Part shown: in pieces, positions 1-9,480 of the stretch
Layout: each line of letters begins with the position of its first letter
How positions within the stretch are numbered: the first letter of the stretch is position 1
Source: Hepsetus odoe
Taxonomy: Eukaryota; Chordata; Actinopteri; Characiformes; Hepsetidae
Direction: 5' to 3'
DNA: 64,000 nucleotides
NCBI GenBank assembly: GCA_017165825.1
Contig: CM029368.1
Location: forward strand, 2,193,886-2,257,885
Program-made: the position numbers and the translations under genes
The notes under the pieces: model-generated
Told to the model about the DNA's origin: nothing
The model's input: the letters and a program-made list of their open reading frames with translations, nothing else
Database searches by the model: none

Positions 1-239
1 GATTTGTTTATTTCACCAAGAGTGTGTTTCACATCCAAGCGCGTAAAGAGCACAGAAGAACGGTTTGGTAGGGCTCACCAGATTCTCAGGTCTGAGAGAG
101 GTTCTGGTTCTTAAGATTCGATTTGATTCTTTGAGGTCTCATCGGTTCTACAGAGCTCCAATGCTGGCAGTTTACAACAAAACCAAACCGCTGCCGAAAT
201 CCCTCGTTAAAAATAACTATATATAAATAAGATTTGGAT

Positions 240-840
240 TTGGTCACAGTGAGCAGGAGATCTCAAAATAATCAGTGCCATGATTAGGACCAACCACACT
301 CAAGGTGAGGTCTCGGAATACATGATGTGCTAACGAGGACCAATCGCAATCACGGGGAGGTCTCAGAACGGATGATGTGCGGACCAGTGAGAGCGAGGGA
401 CAGGTCTGCTGAGAAAAGGACCAATCACAACCAGGGGGGAGATTTCACCACAACTGTTGTGCAAATGAGGCCCAATCACAGCCAATCAGGTCGCAGAGCA
501 AATTATGCACAGGTGAGGACCAAACACAGTCAGGAGAGGTTTCAGGAAAAAAACTTAGGCAGACATGAGGACCAATCACAATCAAGGGGAGGTCTCAAAA
601 CAAATGCTATGCTAACGAGGTCCAATCACAGTGATTGGGAGATCTTTGAACAAACTATGCATAGATGATGACCAATCACAGACAAAAGGAAGTCTCAGAC
701 TACATGAGGCAGGCACGAGATCCAATCACGATCAAGGGGAGATCTCAGAATAAATCATGCTGAGATGAGGACCAATCACAATCAGGGGGAGGTCTCAGAA
801 CAAATAACATGCTCATGAGGACCAATCACAGTCATACTGA
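240..840. repeat. Minisatellite, ~50-bp unit, about 11-12 diverged copies
   Basis: Each unit carries a core close to GAGGACCAATCACAATCAGG followed by GGAGGTCTCAGAACAAAT. The CCAATCACA core recurs near 339, 420, 470, 519, 571, 619, 670, 720, 770 and 820, so the spacing is close to 50 bp except for one longer step near 339-420. Copies have diverged, which indicates an old array. The open frame through 327-668 is a by-product of the repeat and shows no protein similarity that I recognise. Confidence 0.85.
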
Positions 841-1639
841 CTCTACAGCTGCAGCTCGAAGCCTGACCTATCAGTTTAAACCTCTCGGTTTCAGTGTGTT
901 CTGGAAGCTCTGCTCCATTTACACAAGCAGCTCAATCAGACCAGGTTAAAGTCGACCTGAGCAGCTGACCTGCACTGAGCCAGAGCAAGAGGAAGGATCA
1001 CACCTGCCCATGGAAAAACATCTGGGACACCAAGTTTTACACTTTTTGAAACAGACTAGGGTACGGTTTCTCTGTCAGCTGGCAGTAACGGACCAAATGA
1101 ATCAGAAAGTTGTCTATGCCGCACTATTTTTCTCTGCAAAAGCTGCTGAAGGGGCAGCAGCCAGACTCTCTCCCCCGGGAACAAAGCCAAAGGTCATGCA
1201 TTTTCCTCCTTGTTCTATCAGCAATCAGACCTTTCGGGGTTTAAAACACATCCTGGACCAAAAAAGGACAGTTTGGAAAATGACAAATGTATAAACTGGG
1301 TAATTTTCCAAGAATTAACCGTAAATGGATCTCAAGGAACCCTCTCCACCACAAAACCACACGCCAATCAACAGTTAAAGAAGGAGCAGGGCTTAAACTG
1401 CTTTAGCAGCAGCCCGTGATCCCTCTTTCACCAGCACCACTGAAAACCTACGAATCGGGTTATGCAACCATTACTAACCCACTTCACACAACACTGACCC
1501 GACCAGAGCCCAGCGAGCGAGGAGACCCCCCTTCGTCTGTCCTCCTTCAACCAATCAGGCCGCTGGAAGTCCTGGAAGAAATAACTAACTAAAATAACGA
1601 TCCTGGGGCCTCGTCTAGAAACACTAGGCCACAGCTGTC

Positions 1640-1870
1640 CCATTTGATATTCTGGAAATGTCTCTGGCTTCTGATTATAGGGTTCATTAACCTGATCATT
1701 CGGTTTCCTCCCACCATCCAAAGACCTGCACATCAGGTGGACTGGAGATGCTAAACTGTCCCCTGTCCAGGGTGTTCCCACCTGTCGCCCTGTGAGAGCT
1801 GGGATAGACTCCAGCTCCGCCCGTGACCCTAAAAAGCACAAGCGTTGAGAGAGAGAGTGAAGTGATGAAG
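1640..1870 (+). repeat. Degraded tRNA-derived SINE with LINE-like tail (HAmo/V-SINE type)
   Basis: The block contains the familiar fish segments CGGTTTCCTCCCACC, CCAAAGACCTGCACATCAGG, TGGACTGGAGATGCTAAA, CCTGTCCAGGGTGTTCCC and GGGATAGACTCCAGCTCCGC in the order seen in the better-preserved copy at 60657-60990. The tRNA-like head is lost or badly decayed here. Family name is from memory of fish SINEs. Confidence 0.6.
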
Positions 1871-2298
1871 CTGCATCAGTCATGCACATAAAAGGGGAAC
1901 ATGACGGATCGCGGTCCTGCAGAACTTAAATAAAGTAACAGAGCTGACCTCATGCAGGGGAAATGGACGAAGGCTTGATGAAATCGGTATTTTAAAAAAC
2001 TCCTCTGTGTGTTATTCTGAAAAAGATGACTGTCAGCATGAAGCAGCTTCTCTAGAAAAGGAGAAGTGCGTTCAGCTGTGAGTCCGACAGGCTTTGGAAA
2101 AACGATAAACACTGAAATCCTGCGAGAGAGTGACGGGCTTCCCCCAAAAAACTGAGCATCTTTTATGATTTTAAGTACTTTTGCAGCTTCAGAGTGAACG
2201 GAGAGCCGGTCCAGAGCAGAGGGAGAACGCCCGGGTGTTTCCTTTTCCCTGCTCGGAGTGTAAATGAAACACAGGCCCACCCTCTTCCTGCCTCCACG

Positions 2299-2540
2299 AA
2301 CAGTGGTCTAGTTTTTAGGGACTAGGCCCCAGGATCGGAAAGTCGTGGGTTCGAATCCCAGACCAGTTGGATGTCCTGAGGTACCCTTGAGCAAGGTACC
2401 GTCCCCATCCCTGCTCCCCAGGTGCTGGATATGGCTGCCCACTGCTGCACGGTGTGTGTGGGCGAAAAGCAAAGGCGTTAATTCATTGTGGTTCACTGTG
2501 CGCGGTGTTTCACAATGACCGTCACTTTCACTTTCACCTT
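2299..2540 (+). repeat. tRNA-derived SINE, nearly full length (family A)
   Basis: It begins with CAGTGGTCTAGTTTTTAGGG, which looks like a Pol III A box, followed by GTGGGTTCGAATCCCAGACC, a perfect B box (GGTTCGAATCC). A body follows with GAGGTACCCTTGAGCAAGGT, CTGCTCCCC and GTGGTTCACTGTGCGC, and a (TCACTT)n tail. The same head-body-tail order is found near 3800, 21183, 27396 (reverse), 52336 and 61510, defining an active or recently active family in this genome. Confidence 0.8.
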
Positions 2541-2559
2541 CCCCTTTATGCTTTGATGC

Positions 2560-2610
2560 AGACGACCATGACCATGTGGGAGGAAACCGGAGCTCACACA
2601 AAGACATGGG
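2560..2610 (-). repeat. Short HAmo-type SINE fragment, reverse orientation
   Basis: The plus strand reads GTGGGAGGAAACCGGAGCTC, the reverse complement of the CCGGTTTCCTCCCAC segment of the SINE copy at 1640-1870. Only this conserved core is recognisable. Confidence 0.4.
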
Positions 2611-2799
2611 CCATGTGAACCTACTCATGGACTGGATTGTAAACAAGTATTCCTCCACCATTAAACACTGTCTGGCAAAATGGAGATACGAGTAATCGTC
2701 CTGGGTTAGACGCACTGTTGAGGATTTCTCTCCGAGTTGTGATCATGAAGGTGAGAGAGAAGAACAAAAGCAAAACTCATCTGCTTCAGACCCACAGCT

Positions 2800-2891
2800 C
2801 AGTGTGTGTGTGTGTGTGTGTGTGTGTGAGTTGAAGGGATAGACACACAAATTAGAGCCATTAGATTTGCCCTGAGCTCTGCACAACATCA

Positions 2892-2925
<34 letters not shown>
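2800..2925. repeat. Facing (TG)n and (CA)n tracts
   Basis: A TG tract at about 2802-2828 is followed after about 65 bp of unique sequence by a CA tract at about 2893-2922. The two arms are complementary and could fold back on each other. Simple dinucleotide repeats are common in this window. Confidence 0.9.
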
Positions 2926-2926
<1 letters not shown>

Positions 2927-3611
2927 CCTTTACTCTCTCCTTCTCCACAGAAAGGCACCGATTTCATCACTTCTGTGTAATCTGCAGGGATTACTGATGC
3001 AGACAGATTACACTGATCCAATCAGAGCTAATCCTTTCATTTTATCTGCCTTTTTCAGTCCAAACGTTCTTTCCTCCGTCTCGGAACAGCCACGAAGGCC
3101 ACTGTTCTCCATTCTGACGTATTTCGTGGAAGATCCCTGGAACACGTGTGCAGAACACAGCAGGGAGGAAAAGAAAAGCCACGACACACAGGACAGGATT
3201 TCTGGACTTTTTCTTTTAGTTTCAAATGGAAAACCTCTTGAGAATCCAGCCCTACAAACTCTGCTCTTCCAGGGTTTGAGCATGTGATGAATGTGATGCA
3301 GAAAACTGGCTTTAATATTAAAAACTGTTTTTTTTTTTTTCCATATTCATCATGAAAATTAAGCACAGAGCCATAACAGTCCTAATGAACCATTTTCTTC
3401 TGGTGACATGTCGAGGGAAAAGTGCAGGTGGATGCACACCTTTACAGTTTACCTGCTTCAAACACTTACACTGTTTTAATGTATTTATTTGTGGCAACGT
3501 TCCAATCGAATGGATCAAGTGGTGGAAGCTGAAGAAGGAGGACTGCAAGGTGGAATTCAGGCAGGAGTTAACACGGGCACTGGGAGGTGTTGAAGAGCTA
3601 CCGGATTGCTG

Positions 3612-3695
3612 GGAAACTCAAGAGTACCCCAGGGCGACCTACTGGTCTGGGATTCAAACCGTGTCCTTCCGATCCTGGGGCCTCGTCCCAAACCT
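3612..3695 (-). repeat. tRNA-like head of a family A SINE, reverse
   Basis: The segment GGGATTCAAACCGTGTCCTT is the reverse complement of a Pol III B-box region, and it is flanked by CCCAGGGCGACCTACTGGTC, the reverse of the family A SINE body. Only the 5' part of the element is present. Confidence 0.6.
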
Positions 3696-3797
3696 AAACA
3701 CCAGTCAACCACTGTCCCAGTCAGTGACCTTCATATGAGTCAGTCCACCTTAAAAAAAACACTAAACCTGCAGTGGATAAAGATGCCTAAAGGTACT

Positions 3798-3995
3798 GAA
3801 AGGTACCCCTTACCAGTAGGTTGCCCTGAGGTACCCTTAAGCAAGGTACCGTCCCAGTCACTGCTCCCCGGGCGCTTTCATAGCTGCCCCCTGCTGCACG
3901 GTGTGTGTTTGTGTGCATGGGTTAAATGCAGAGGTCCAATTTTGTTGTGGTTCACTGTGTGCTGTGCTGTGACCTCGCAATGACACGAAAAGTCA
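3798..3995 (+). repeat. Family A SINE body and tail, 5' truncated
   Basis: It starts at TTACCAGTAGGTTGCCCTGA and runs through GGTACCCTTAAGCAAGGTAC, CTGCTCCCCGGGCGCTTTCA, GGTTCACTGTGTGCTGTGCT and the AAAGTCACTTTTACAC tail, matching the intact copies elsewhere. The tRNA head is missing on this strand. Confidence 0.75.
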
Positions 3996-3997
3996 CT

Positions 3998-4070
3998 TTT
4001 ACACACACACACACACACACACACTCACACACACTCACACACACTCACACACACTCACACACACTCACGT
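3998..4070. repeat. (CA)n microsatellite with interruptions
   Basis: About 70 bp of CA repeats broken by CTCA units. A matching TG tract at 4142-4200 again gives a complementary pair of arms. Confidence 0.9.
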
Positions 4071-4141
4071 CTGTTTTTGTTTGTTTTGTTCTTGTTGTTA
4101 GTGAGTGGACTCAAATGAGGAAACAAGTTTAGATGCAACAC

Positions 4142-4200
4142 TTGTGTGTGTGTGTGTGTGTGTGCACGTGTGTGTGTGCACGTGTGTGTGTGTGTGTGTA
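4142..4200. repeat. (TG)n microsatellite
   Basis: TG repeats interrupted twice by GCACG. Complementary to the CA tract at 3998-4070. Confidence 0.9.
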
Positions 4201-4339
4201 TCTGTTCCCTCTCACACTCATAGCCTGAACGTTCAGATTCTGTAACTCTCTGTCTCACTGGATTGCTGTGAAAAAAAACCTACATTTCTTTTTTTTTTCT
4301 CTCACACTTTAAAACAAGCATTTGAGACTCGCAGTATAA

Positions 4340-4530
4340 TTTTATTCATCCATTATCTATTCATCAGTCCCCTGATCCATCCATCCATCCATCCATCAAT
4401 CCCTCAAACACTTCTCATCTACCCACCAATCTGCCAATCCATTCGTATATACACCCTCCTACATATGCATTATATTGTCCATCCACCTACCTATCCATCC
4501 ATTCCTTTATCCATCTATCATCCATCCATA
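4340..4530. repeat. ATCC-type degenerate tetranucleotide repeat
   Basis: Repeated CCATCCATCC motifs with many substitutions. It sits directly upstream of the LINE tail at 4535-5105. Confidence 0.8.
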
Positions 4531-4534
4531 CTTC

Positions 4535-5105
4535 AGAGTAACGGCGAGTGTGGAAGAGAGGTGAAGAAGAAGAAGAGAGGCAGGCTGGAATGGGTGGAGA
4601 AGAGTGGCTGGAGTGATTTGTGACAGATGGGTACCAGCGAGAGCAAAAGGGAAGGTTTACAGGACAGTAGTGGGACCAACTATGTTGTACGGGTTGGAGA
4701 CGGTGGCGCTGATGAAAAGACGGGAGGCGGAGCTGGAGGTGTCCGAGTTAAAGATGCTGAGATGTTCGTTGGGTGTGACGAGGATGGACGGGACTAGAAA
4801 TGAGTATATTAGAGGGACGGATCAGGTTAGACGTCTTGGAGACAAAGTTAGAGAAGCAAGGTTACGTTGGTTTGGACGTGTCCAGAGGAGAGACGAGGAT
4901 TATATCAGGAGGAGGATGTTGAAGATGGAGCTGGCAGGAAAGAGGAGAAGAGGAAGACCAAAGAGGAGGTTTATGGATGTGGTGAGAGAGGACATGCAGG
5001 TGGTCAGTGTGAAGGAGGAAGATGCAGAAGACCAGAAGAAATGGAGAAGGATGATCCGCTGTGGCGACCCCTAGACGGGAGCAGCTGAAAGAGGAAGAAG
5101 AAGGT
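4535..5105 (+). mobile_element. 3' end of a non-LTR retrotransposon (RTE-like LINE), 5' truncated
   Basis: An open frame at 4604-5074 encodes 156 residues with the typical C-terminal region of this LINE group: GPTMLYGLETVAL, then LRWFGRVQRRDEDYIRRRML, KRRRGRPKRRFMDVVREDM and a terminal RCGDP before the stop. This lies after the reverse-transcriptase palm; the catalytic core and endonuclease are absent, as expected for 5'-truncated insertion. The 3' end reads GGCGACCCCTAGACGGGAGC then a GAAGAAGAAG tail. A reverse fragment of the same 3' end is at 28655-28745. Clade assignment (RTE-like) is from memory; the element is dead but its 3' frame is still open, suggesting a fairly recent insertion. 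Confidence 0.8.
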
Positions 5106-5138
5106 CCATCCACATACTGTCACCTATCCTTTCAGCTA

Positions 5139-5172
5139 ATCATCCATCCATCCATCCATCCATCCATCCATC
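5139..5172. repeat. (ATCC)n microsatellite
   Basis: About eight uninterrupted ATCC units just downstream of the LINE tail. Confidence 0.9.
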
Positions 5173-5269
5173 GAAGGTTCCACCCACACGCACAGCTGTG
5201 CCGTATCAGTTGCTACAACAACCATGTTTACAAACAGTCGCAACCACCACAGTTATGGAAGTGAGTCAG

Positions 5270-5271
<2 letters not shown>

Positions 5272-5313
<42 letters not shown>
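5272..5313. repeat. (TG)n microsatellite
   Basis: About 21 uninterrupted TG units. Confidence 0.95.
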
Positions 5314-5315
<2 letters not shown>

Positions 5316-5751
5316 GTTACTATGGGGCATTTCTGAGCAGCCCAGTGCTGCTGTACTGCAGTAACCTCAGAGGCGGCTGACGCACTGCTTCCCTTTGGCC
5401 CGTGTGCTTATGGCGCTGCAGGGTGTGGCCGCCATGAAGTAAATCCTCCGGGTTACTCCGGGTCAGAACCAGAGGGAAGAAATGAAGCACAAATACTTCA
5501 TTACGGTACTGGAGTAACGGCTCAGAACCCAAACCCGGCGCCGTTCGGTCTCTACCCGACCGGATTGTGCGTTTTCGGACCGTTTTCTCCAAACGAGCCA
5601 AAAAGAAACGAACTTAACCGTTAACCACTTTCACAGATAAACCGCATCGCAAAGTCAGAACAGAACGAACCGGATTATTTCACCTCATAAAACTGATCCT
5701 GAACATCGATCCCATTGACGCTCGGGTGCTGGGACTGCAGCCAGTGTGGCT

Positions 5752-6160
5752 CTGTTTCTCCCTCTCCCTCTTTTCCCTTTACCTTCCTTCCATCCTCCAT
5801 CTCTCTTCTAATCGTTCTCTCTCTCTGACTCTCGTTCTCCCCCCGCCAAGCTTTTTCTCGTTTTCTCTTTTTGCCTTAACCTTTTTTCCTCCCTGTTGCA
5901 GCCTTTCCTTCTCTCTCTCTCTCTCTCTCTCTTTCCTCCACCATCGTTTTCTTTCCTCCCTCTCCCATCCTTTTCTTCTGTTTCTGTACCTCCGCTCTCT
6001 TTCCTCCCTCTCATGTTCTCCGCTTCTGACACTCTCTCTCTTCTTGACCTCCATCATGCAATCTCTCACCCGTTCCTTCTCAAATTCTCTCTTACCACCT
6101 TCCTTTTTCCCTTTCATTCTCCATTTCTACTGTACGCTCTCTCTTTCTTTTCGCTCAGGA
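5752..6160. repeat. Long polypyrimidine (CT-rich) tract
   Basis: About 400 bp in which the plus strand is overwhelmingly C and T, with a perfect (TC)n core at about 5910-5932. Open frames on both strands (Ser/Leu/Phe-rich on plus, Arg/Glu/Lys-rich on minus) are compositional artefacts. Such tracts can form triplex structures. Confidence 0.9.
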
Positions 6161-6494
6161 GAGCAGACGGATGGATGTTCAGCTGACTGTGGATTTTAAG
6201 CGCACACTTCTTCCCTGTATCAGCACCTTTCAGACGGACTGTGTTTGTGCTTTGGTTGTGATAAAGCGGCAACGGTCACATTCCCGACTCGCCGCAGCCC
6301 CGAGTTCACCTCTGACTCGAAAAGGAAGAGGCAGAAGTGCTGACGAGGAGACTGACTCACATCGGGACGGTCAGAACAGCAGGAGAGCGAGGTTAAAGGA
6401 GGTCAAACTGTCCGCTCAGGACAAACCAGTGAAGAATCGCTTCCTTCAGCGAGATCACACTAACCTGAACTTCAATACACCCGGCCGTCGTTCT

Positions 6495-7200
6495 CATTAT
6501 CATCTATCCATCTACCCGTTTCCACATCCATCCTTCCATTTATACATCCTTCTAGACATCCATCCGCCTATAGATCTACCCATATAGACATCCATCCATA
6601 CAACTGCCCAATTATTCATCCATCATTGCTTGATCTATACATCCAACCATTCTTATATCTATCCTTCTACACATCTGCCCATAAATACATCCATCCATCT
6701 GATCATCGTTTAATCTGTCTATCCATCCATCCTTACATCTATCCTCCTTCACATCCGCCCATAGATACAGACCTATACATCCATCCGTCCATATAACTGC
6801 CCATTAATACATCCATCCATCTACACATCCATTCATTTAGTCATTTATTCATCTATACATCCATCCATACAGCTCTCCCTCTATACACCCATCCATCCAT
6901 ACATATAAACGGACAGATGGATGGATTAGAGGATATATGTATATCCATCCATACATCCACCAATTTAAACATCCATCTGCCCCTTTAACCATCCAACCAT
7001 CTGCCTAATTATATCCATCCATCCATCCATCCATCCATACAAACATCTAGCCTTTAGCACATCTGCCCATCCAATCATCTATACATCCATCTAGTTATTT
7101 ATACATCCTTCTATACCTCCCCTTACCTACACCTCTATCCATCTGTGTTTCTGTGAATCTGCTTGCCAATCTGTCTTTCCATCCATCCGTCCGTCCATCA
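6495..7200. repeat. ~700-bp degenerate ATCC/ATCT repeat field
   Basis: CATCCATC and CATCTATAC motifs recur across the whole block with many substitutions and short interruptions. A second smaller field lies at 7540-7630. No gene is visible in either. Confidence 0.85.
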
Positions 7201-7964
7201 CGTGTTTAAAGCCCTGAGGACAACAGGACAGGTCCCCACGCTCGTGTACTTGAGTCAATGTTTAGAGCAGGAACTCAAACACAGGCAGGTCTGACTGGAG
7301 CAGTTCGTTCCCAGTTTACAGCTCAGAGCAAACACACATTAGAACCAGTCTTATCTCCCACACTGCTGCAGAACACTCTCCACCCAAATCCCTTCACCCG
7401 TCCACAGCCAGCACACTGTCCACCCATCCTGGACTGAGACACGTCTGGACATCGTACCTCTATGAGAGCGAGGGATATTGATTTCACTATGAATAAAGGA
7501 ATCTAACGACCTAGTTCATCATTCATCTTTAAATCAGAAGTGTCATCTGTCTATCCATCCATTCATTCATTCCTCTGTCCATCCTATCTGCCTTTCCATC
7601 TACCGCCTATCTGTCATCTGTTGTCTGTCTGTCTCTTAATCAGGCATTTTAGGGATTCTTTTGGTGCTGAAGGCAAAAACTTGCACGTCAAGAATGAAGA
7701 AAATGTCAAATCAGGGCTCGGTTTCCTCAAAACATCTGAGCGAGAAGAAGATTGTGAAACGTCATGGAGCACTCACTCTTGCAGTTCAGCTGATCTTAAC
7801 TGGGTCAGAGTGTGGGAGCCAGTTTCCTTTACACACTGGGTGAAGCAGCTGGTTCCACTACCGGCTCTTCGCTCTGTATTTAAACTAATCAGACGCCCAA
7901 AAACTGAACCGTATCGCAAATCCTTTAAATATCAAGGAACTGAACCCCGAGTTTCCCCTGACAG

Positions 7965-8350
7965 CCACAGGCAGATGGGTAGACAGTCAGACAGACAGAC
8001 AGTCAATCTGATAGTCCAACAGACACAATCAGTTCATCAGTCAGTCACATAGACAGACAGACAGGTAGATGAACAGGTGACAGTCAGTCAAACTGACAAT
8101 GAGACAGACAGACAGACAGACAGTCAATTAATCAGAGAAACACTGAGGCAGGCAGACAGGTAGACAGACAGAGTCAGACAGGTAGCGAGACAGACAGACA
8201 GACAGAAAGCCAGTCAAACAGAGAGACACTAAAGAGGACACAGAAGGAAAGACAGACAGACAGACAGTGAGACACACAAATAGACAGAAAGTGTGACAAA
8301 CACCCTGTCATACAAACAGGCAGGCCGTGAGACAGACAGACAGACAGACT
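7965..8350. repeat. GACA/CAGT-type tetranucleotide repeat adjoining the exon 1 donor
   Basis: CAGACAGACAGA units dominate about 390 bp and run right up to the splice donor of the EEPD1-like exon: on the minus strand the intron reads GTGAGT and passes almost at once into TCTG repeats. The array is interrupted and uneven. Confidence 0.9.
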
Positions 8351-8353
8351 CAC

Positions 8354-8973
8354 TCGTTCTCCAGCAGGGTCATGCACACCACCTCTCTGACCCCGGGGTT
8401 GTTGGCCTTCTCGCTCGCGCAGCGCTGCAGGTCCCACGTGGCCACGCGCACCTGGGGTCTCCCATGGCACGCGCGCTCCCGCGGCACCCGGGGCCGCGAT
8501 GACGTCATCTGCCCCGGCCCCCCGGGCGGCAGGGGGTCCGCGGGGCAGGAGGAGGAGGACGGCGTGGGGGACGAAGACGATGACGATGTGGAAGATGATG
8601 AAGAAGGTCCCGCGACGCAGATCTCGGGCTTCACGCGCTCCAGGCGGGCCGCGCCGACGCCGCTCACGAGCGCCAGGTCCTCCACGCGCTTGAAGCCGCC
8701 GATGCGCGCGCGGTGCTGCACGATGCTGCGCGCGAGAGCCCGCGAGACGCCCGGCAGCGTCATGAGCTCCTCCTCGGTGCTGGAGTTAATGTCCACACAC
8801 TGCGGCGGCGCGCGCGGGTGCTGGGGTGGTTGTGGTGGTTGTTGTTGTTGTTGTTGTTGTTGCTGCTGCTGTTTTATCAGAACGTCGCTGAAGTTGCACG
8901 CGGCGCTCAGTTTGCGCCCCAGTTCGCCGGGGTCGCGCGGGATGGAGCGGTGGCATCCCAGACTGCCCCCCAT
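8354..8973 (-). CDS. eepd1: EEPD1-like protein, first coding exon (gene continues beyond the left edge)
   Basis: EEPD1 is an endonuclease/exonuclease/phosphatase-domain protein linked to replication-fork repair and, through N-terminal lipidation, to the plasma membrane. The frame opens with MGGSLGCHRSIPRDP, keeping Gly2 for myristoylation and Cys7 for palmitoylation. A poly-Gln/Pro tract at residues ~36-58 is followed by a ComEA-type helix-hairpin-helix pair (DINSSTEEELMTLPGVSR to SGVGAARLERVKPEICV, ~62-122). A Ser-rich linker then leads to PGGPGQMTSSRPRV and the start of the nuclease domain (RVATWDLQRCASEKANNPGV and CMTLLEN). The exon ends in phase 2 at GAGAACGA|GTGAGT. Unlike EEPD1 as I know it, the second HhH module is missing and the conserved WN of the nuclease domain is WD. 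It could be a second, diverged teleost copy. The start is supported by homology. Confidence 0.9.
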
Positions 8974-8978
8974 GCCCC

Positions 8979-8990
8979 CTAACTCAGCAT
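8979..8990 (-). promoter_or_regulatory. Minimal upstream ORF before the EEPD1-like start
   Basis: On the minus strand ATG CTG AGT TAG ends 5 bases before the EEPD1-like ATG. If it lies in the mRNA leader, it is a three-codon uORF that could reduce initiation. The transcript start is unknown. Confidence 0.35.
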
Positions 8991-9049
8991 GCCGGGGTGT
9001 GTGAGTGTGTGTGACTGAGGCGCTGCTCTCGGCAGTGCGCGGAGTCTTG

Positions 9050-9285
9050 CAGAGTAGGCGGGGCTTACAGAGGAGTCACCAGGGTTGGGCGTGGCTTATG
9101 CGTAAGGAACCGCGAGTGGGCGTGGTCCCATTGCCACAGACGCGCAGAGGGCGGAGTCTCTATTTCATGGATAGGAGCTTGGGGGCGCGTCCCACTGCCG
9201 GCTTAATTAGGGGGCGTGGCTGTCAGCGTGTTTCCCCACCTATGGACCGATTGGACCGGCCGGGTGAGGGGGCGTGGCTTCTTTC
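9050..9285 (-). promoter_or_regulatory. CpG-rich promoter region with clustered GC/CACCC boxes, EEPD1-like gene
   Basis: Within about 235 bp directly upstream of the EEPD1-like exon there are six GC-box or KLF/SP-type cores on the plus strand: GGCGGGGC near 9057, GGGCGTGGC at 9088-9096, GGGCGTGGT at 9118-9126, GGGCGGAG near 9149, GGGGCGTGGC at 9211-9220 and GGGGGCGTGGCTT near 9269. GC content and CpG density are far higher than in the surrounding AT-rich DNA and continue into the exon. Promoter assignment is inferred from position and composition. Confidence 0.65.
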
Positions 9286-9404
9286 AGCGACGACGCAAGT
9301 TTGTGAAAAACGAGTCTCACATGGAATAACAACGAAACAACAATAAGAAGAAAAAGAAGTAGAATAACAAATTATTTAAAAAAACAACAATAACAAGAAC
9401 CATT

Positions 9405-9480
9405 TTATATTAGAGTAGAGTAGAGTATTCTTGTATTATCCCACGAATGGGAAATTTGGGTGTCACAGGGCTCTTATAAA
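9405..9480 (-). mobile_element. L2-like LINE 3' tail, reverse orientation
   Basis: On the minus strand it reads CCTGTGACACCCAAATTTCC then CATTCGTGGGATAATACAAG and ends in (TACTC)n. The same sequence is on the plus strand at 57616-57718, ending in (ATTCT)n. The short hairpin followed by a pentanucleotide tail is typical of fish L2-type LINE 3' ends. Confidence 0.6.

Larger units (their letters stand above)
1..8353 (-). other. Intron 1 of the EEPD1-like gene (partial), repeat-rich
   Basis: Exon 1 of the EEPD1-like gene ends at a GTGAGT donor at 8353-8348 on the minus strand, so everything to its left is inferred to be intron 1. I searched the minus strand for the expected next exon, the start of the EEP nuclease domain, and did not find it; the mammalian gene also has very long introns. 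The stretch holds a 50-bp minisatellite, SINE copies, an RTE-like LINE tail, CA/TG tracts, a polypyrimidine block and ATCC/GACA tetranucleotide repeats, listed separately. No other gene is supported here. Confidence 0.7.

Noticed and set aside
327..668. 113-codon frame in the CCAAT minisatellite
   Set aside because: It follows the tandem repeat, has no stable peptide unit because 50 is not divisible by three, and resembles no protein I know.
240..840. Repeat array considered as CRISPR-like
   Set aside because: Units are contiguous and diverged, with no distinct spacers, and the host is a vertebrate.
2335..2360. Possible tRNA gene (good B box)
   Set aside because: It belongs to a SINE head; the body and TCACTT tail follow, and no complete cloverleaf was found.
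4604..5074. Possible host gene with Arg-rich C-terminus
   Set aside because: The LRWFGRVQRRDE and KRRRGRPKRRFMD motifs are those of a LINE reverse-transcriptase C-terminus.
5726..6199. Ser/Leu/Phe-rich frame of 157 codons
   Set aside because: Product of the polypyrimidine tract; the opposite strand is open too (Arg/Glu/Lys-rich).
8327..9004. 225-codon plus-strand frame opposite the EEPD1-like exon
   Set aside because: GC-rich antisense shadow; the minus strand carries clear EEPD1 similarity and correct splice signals.
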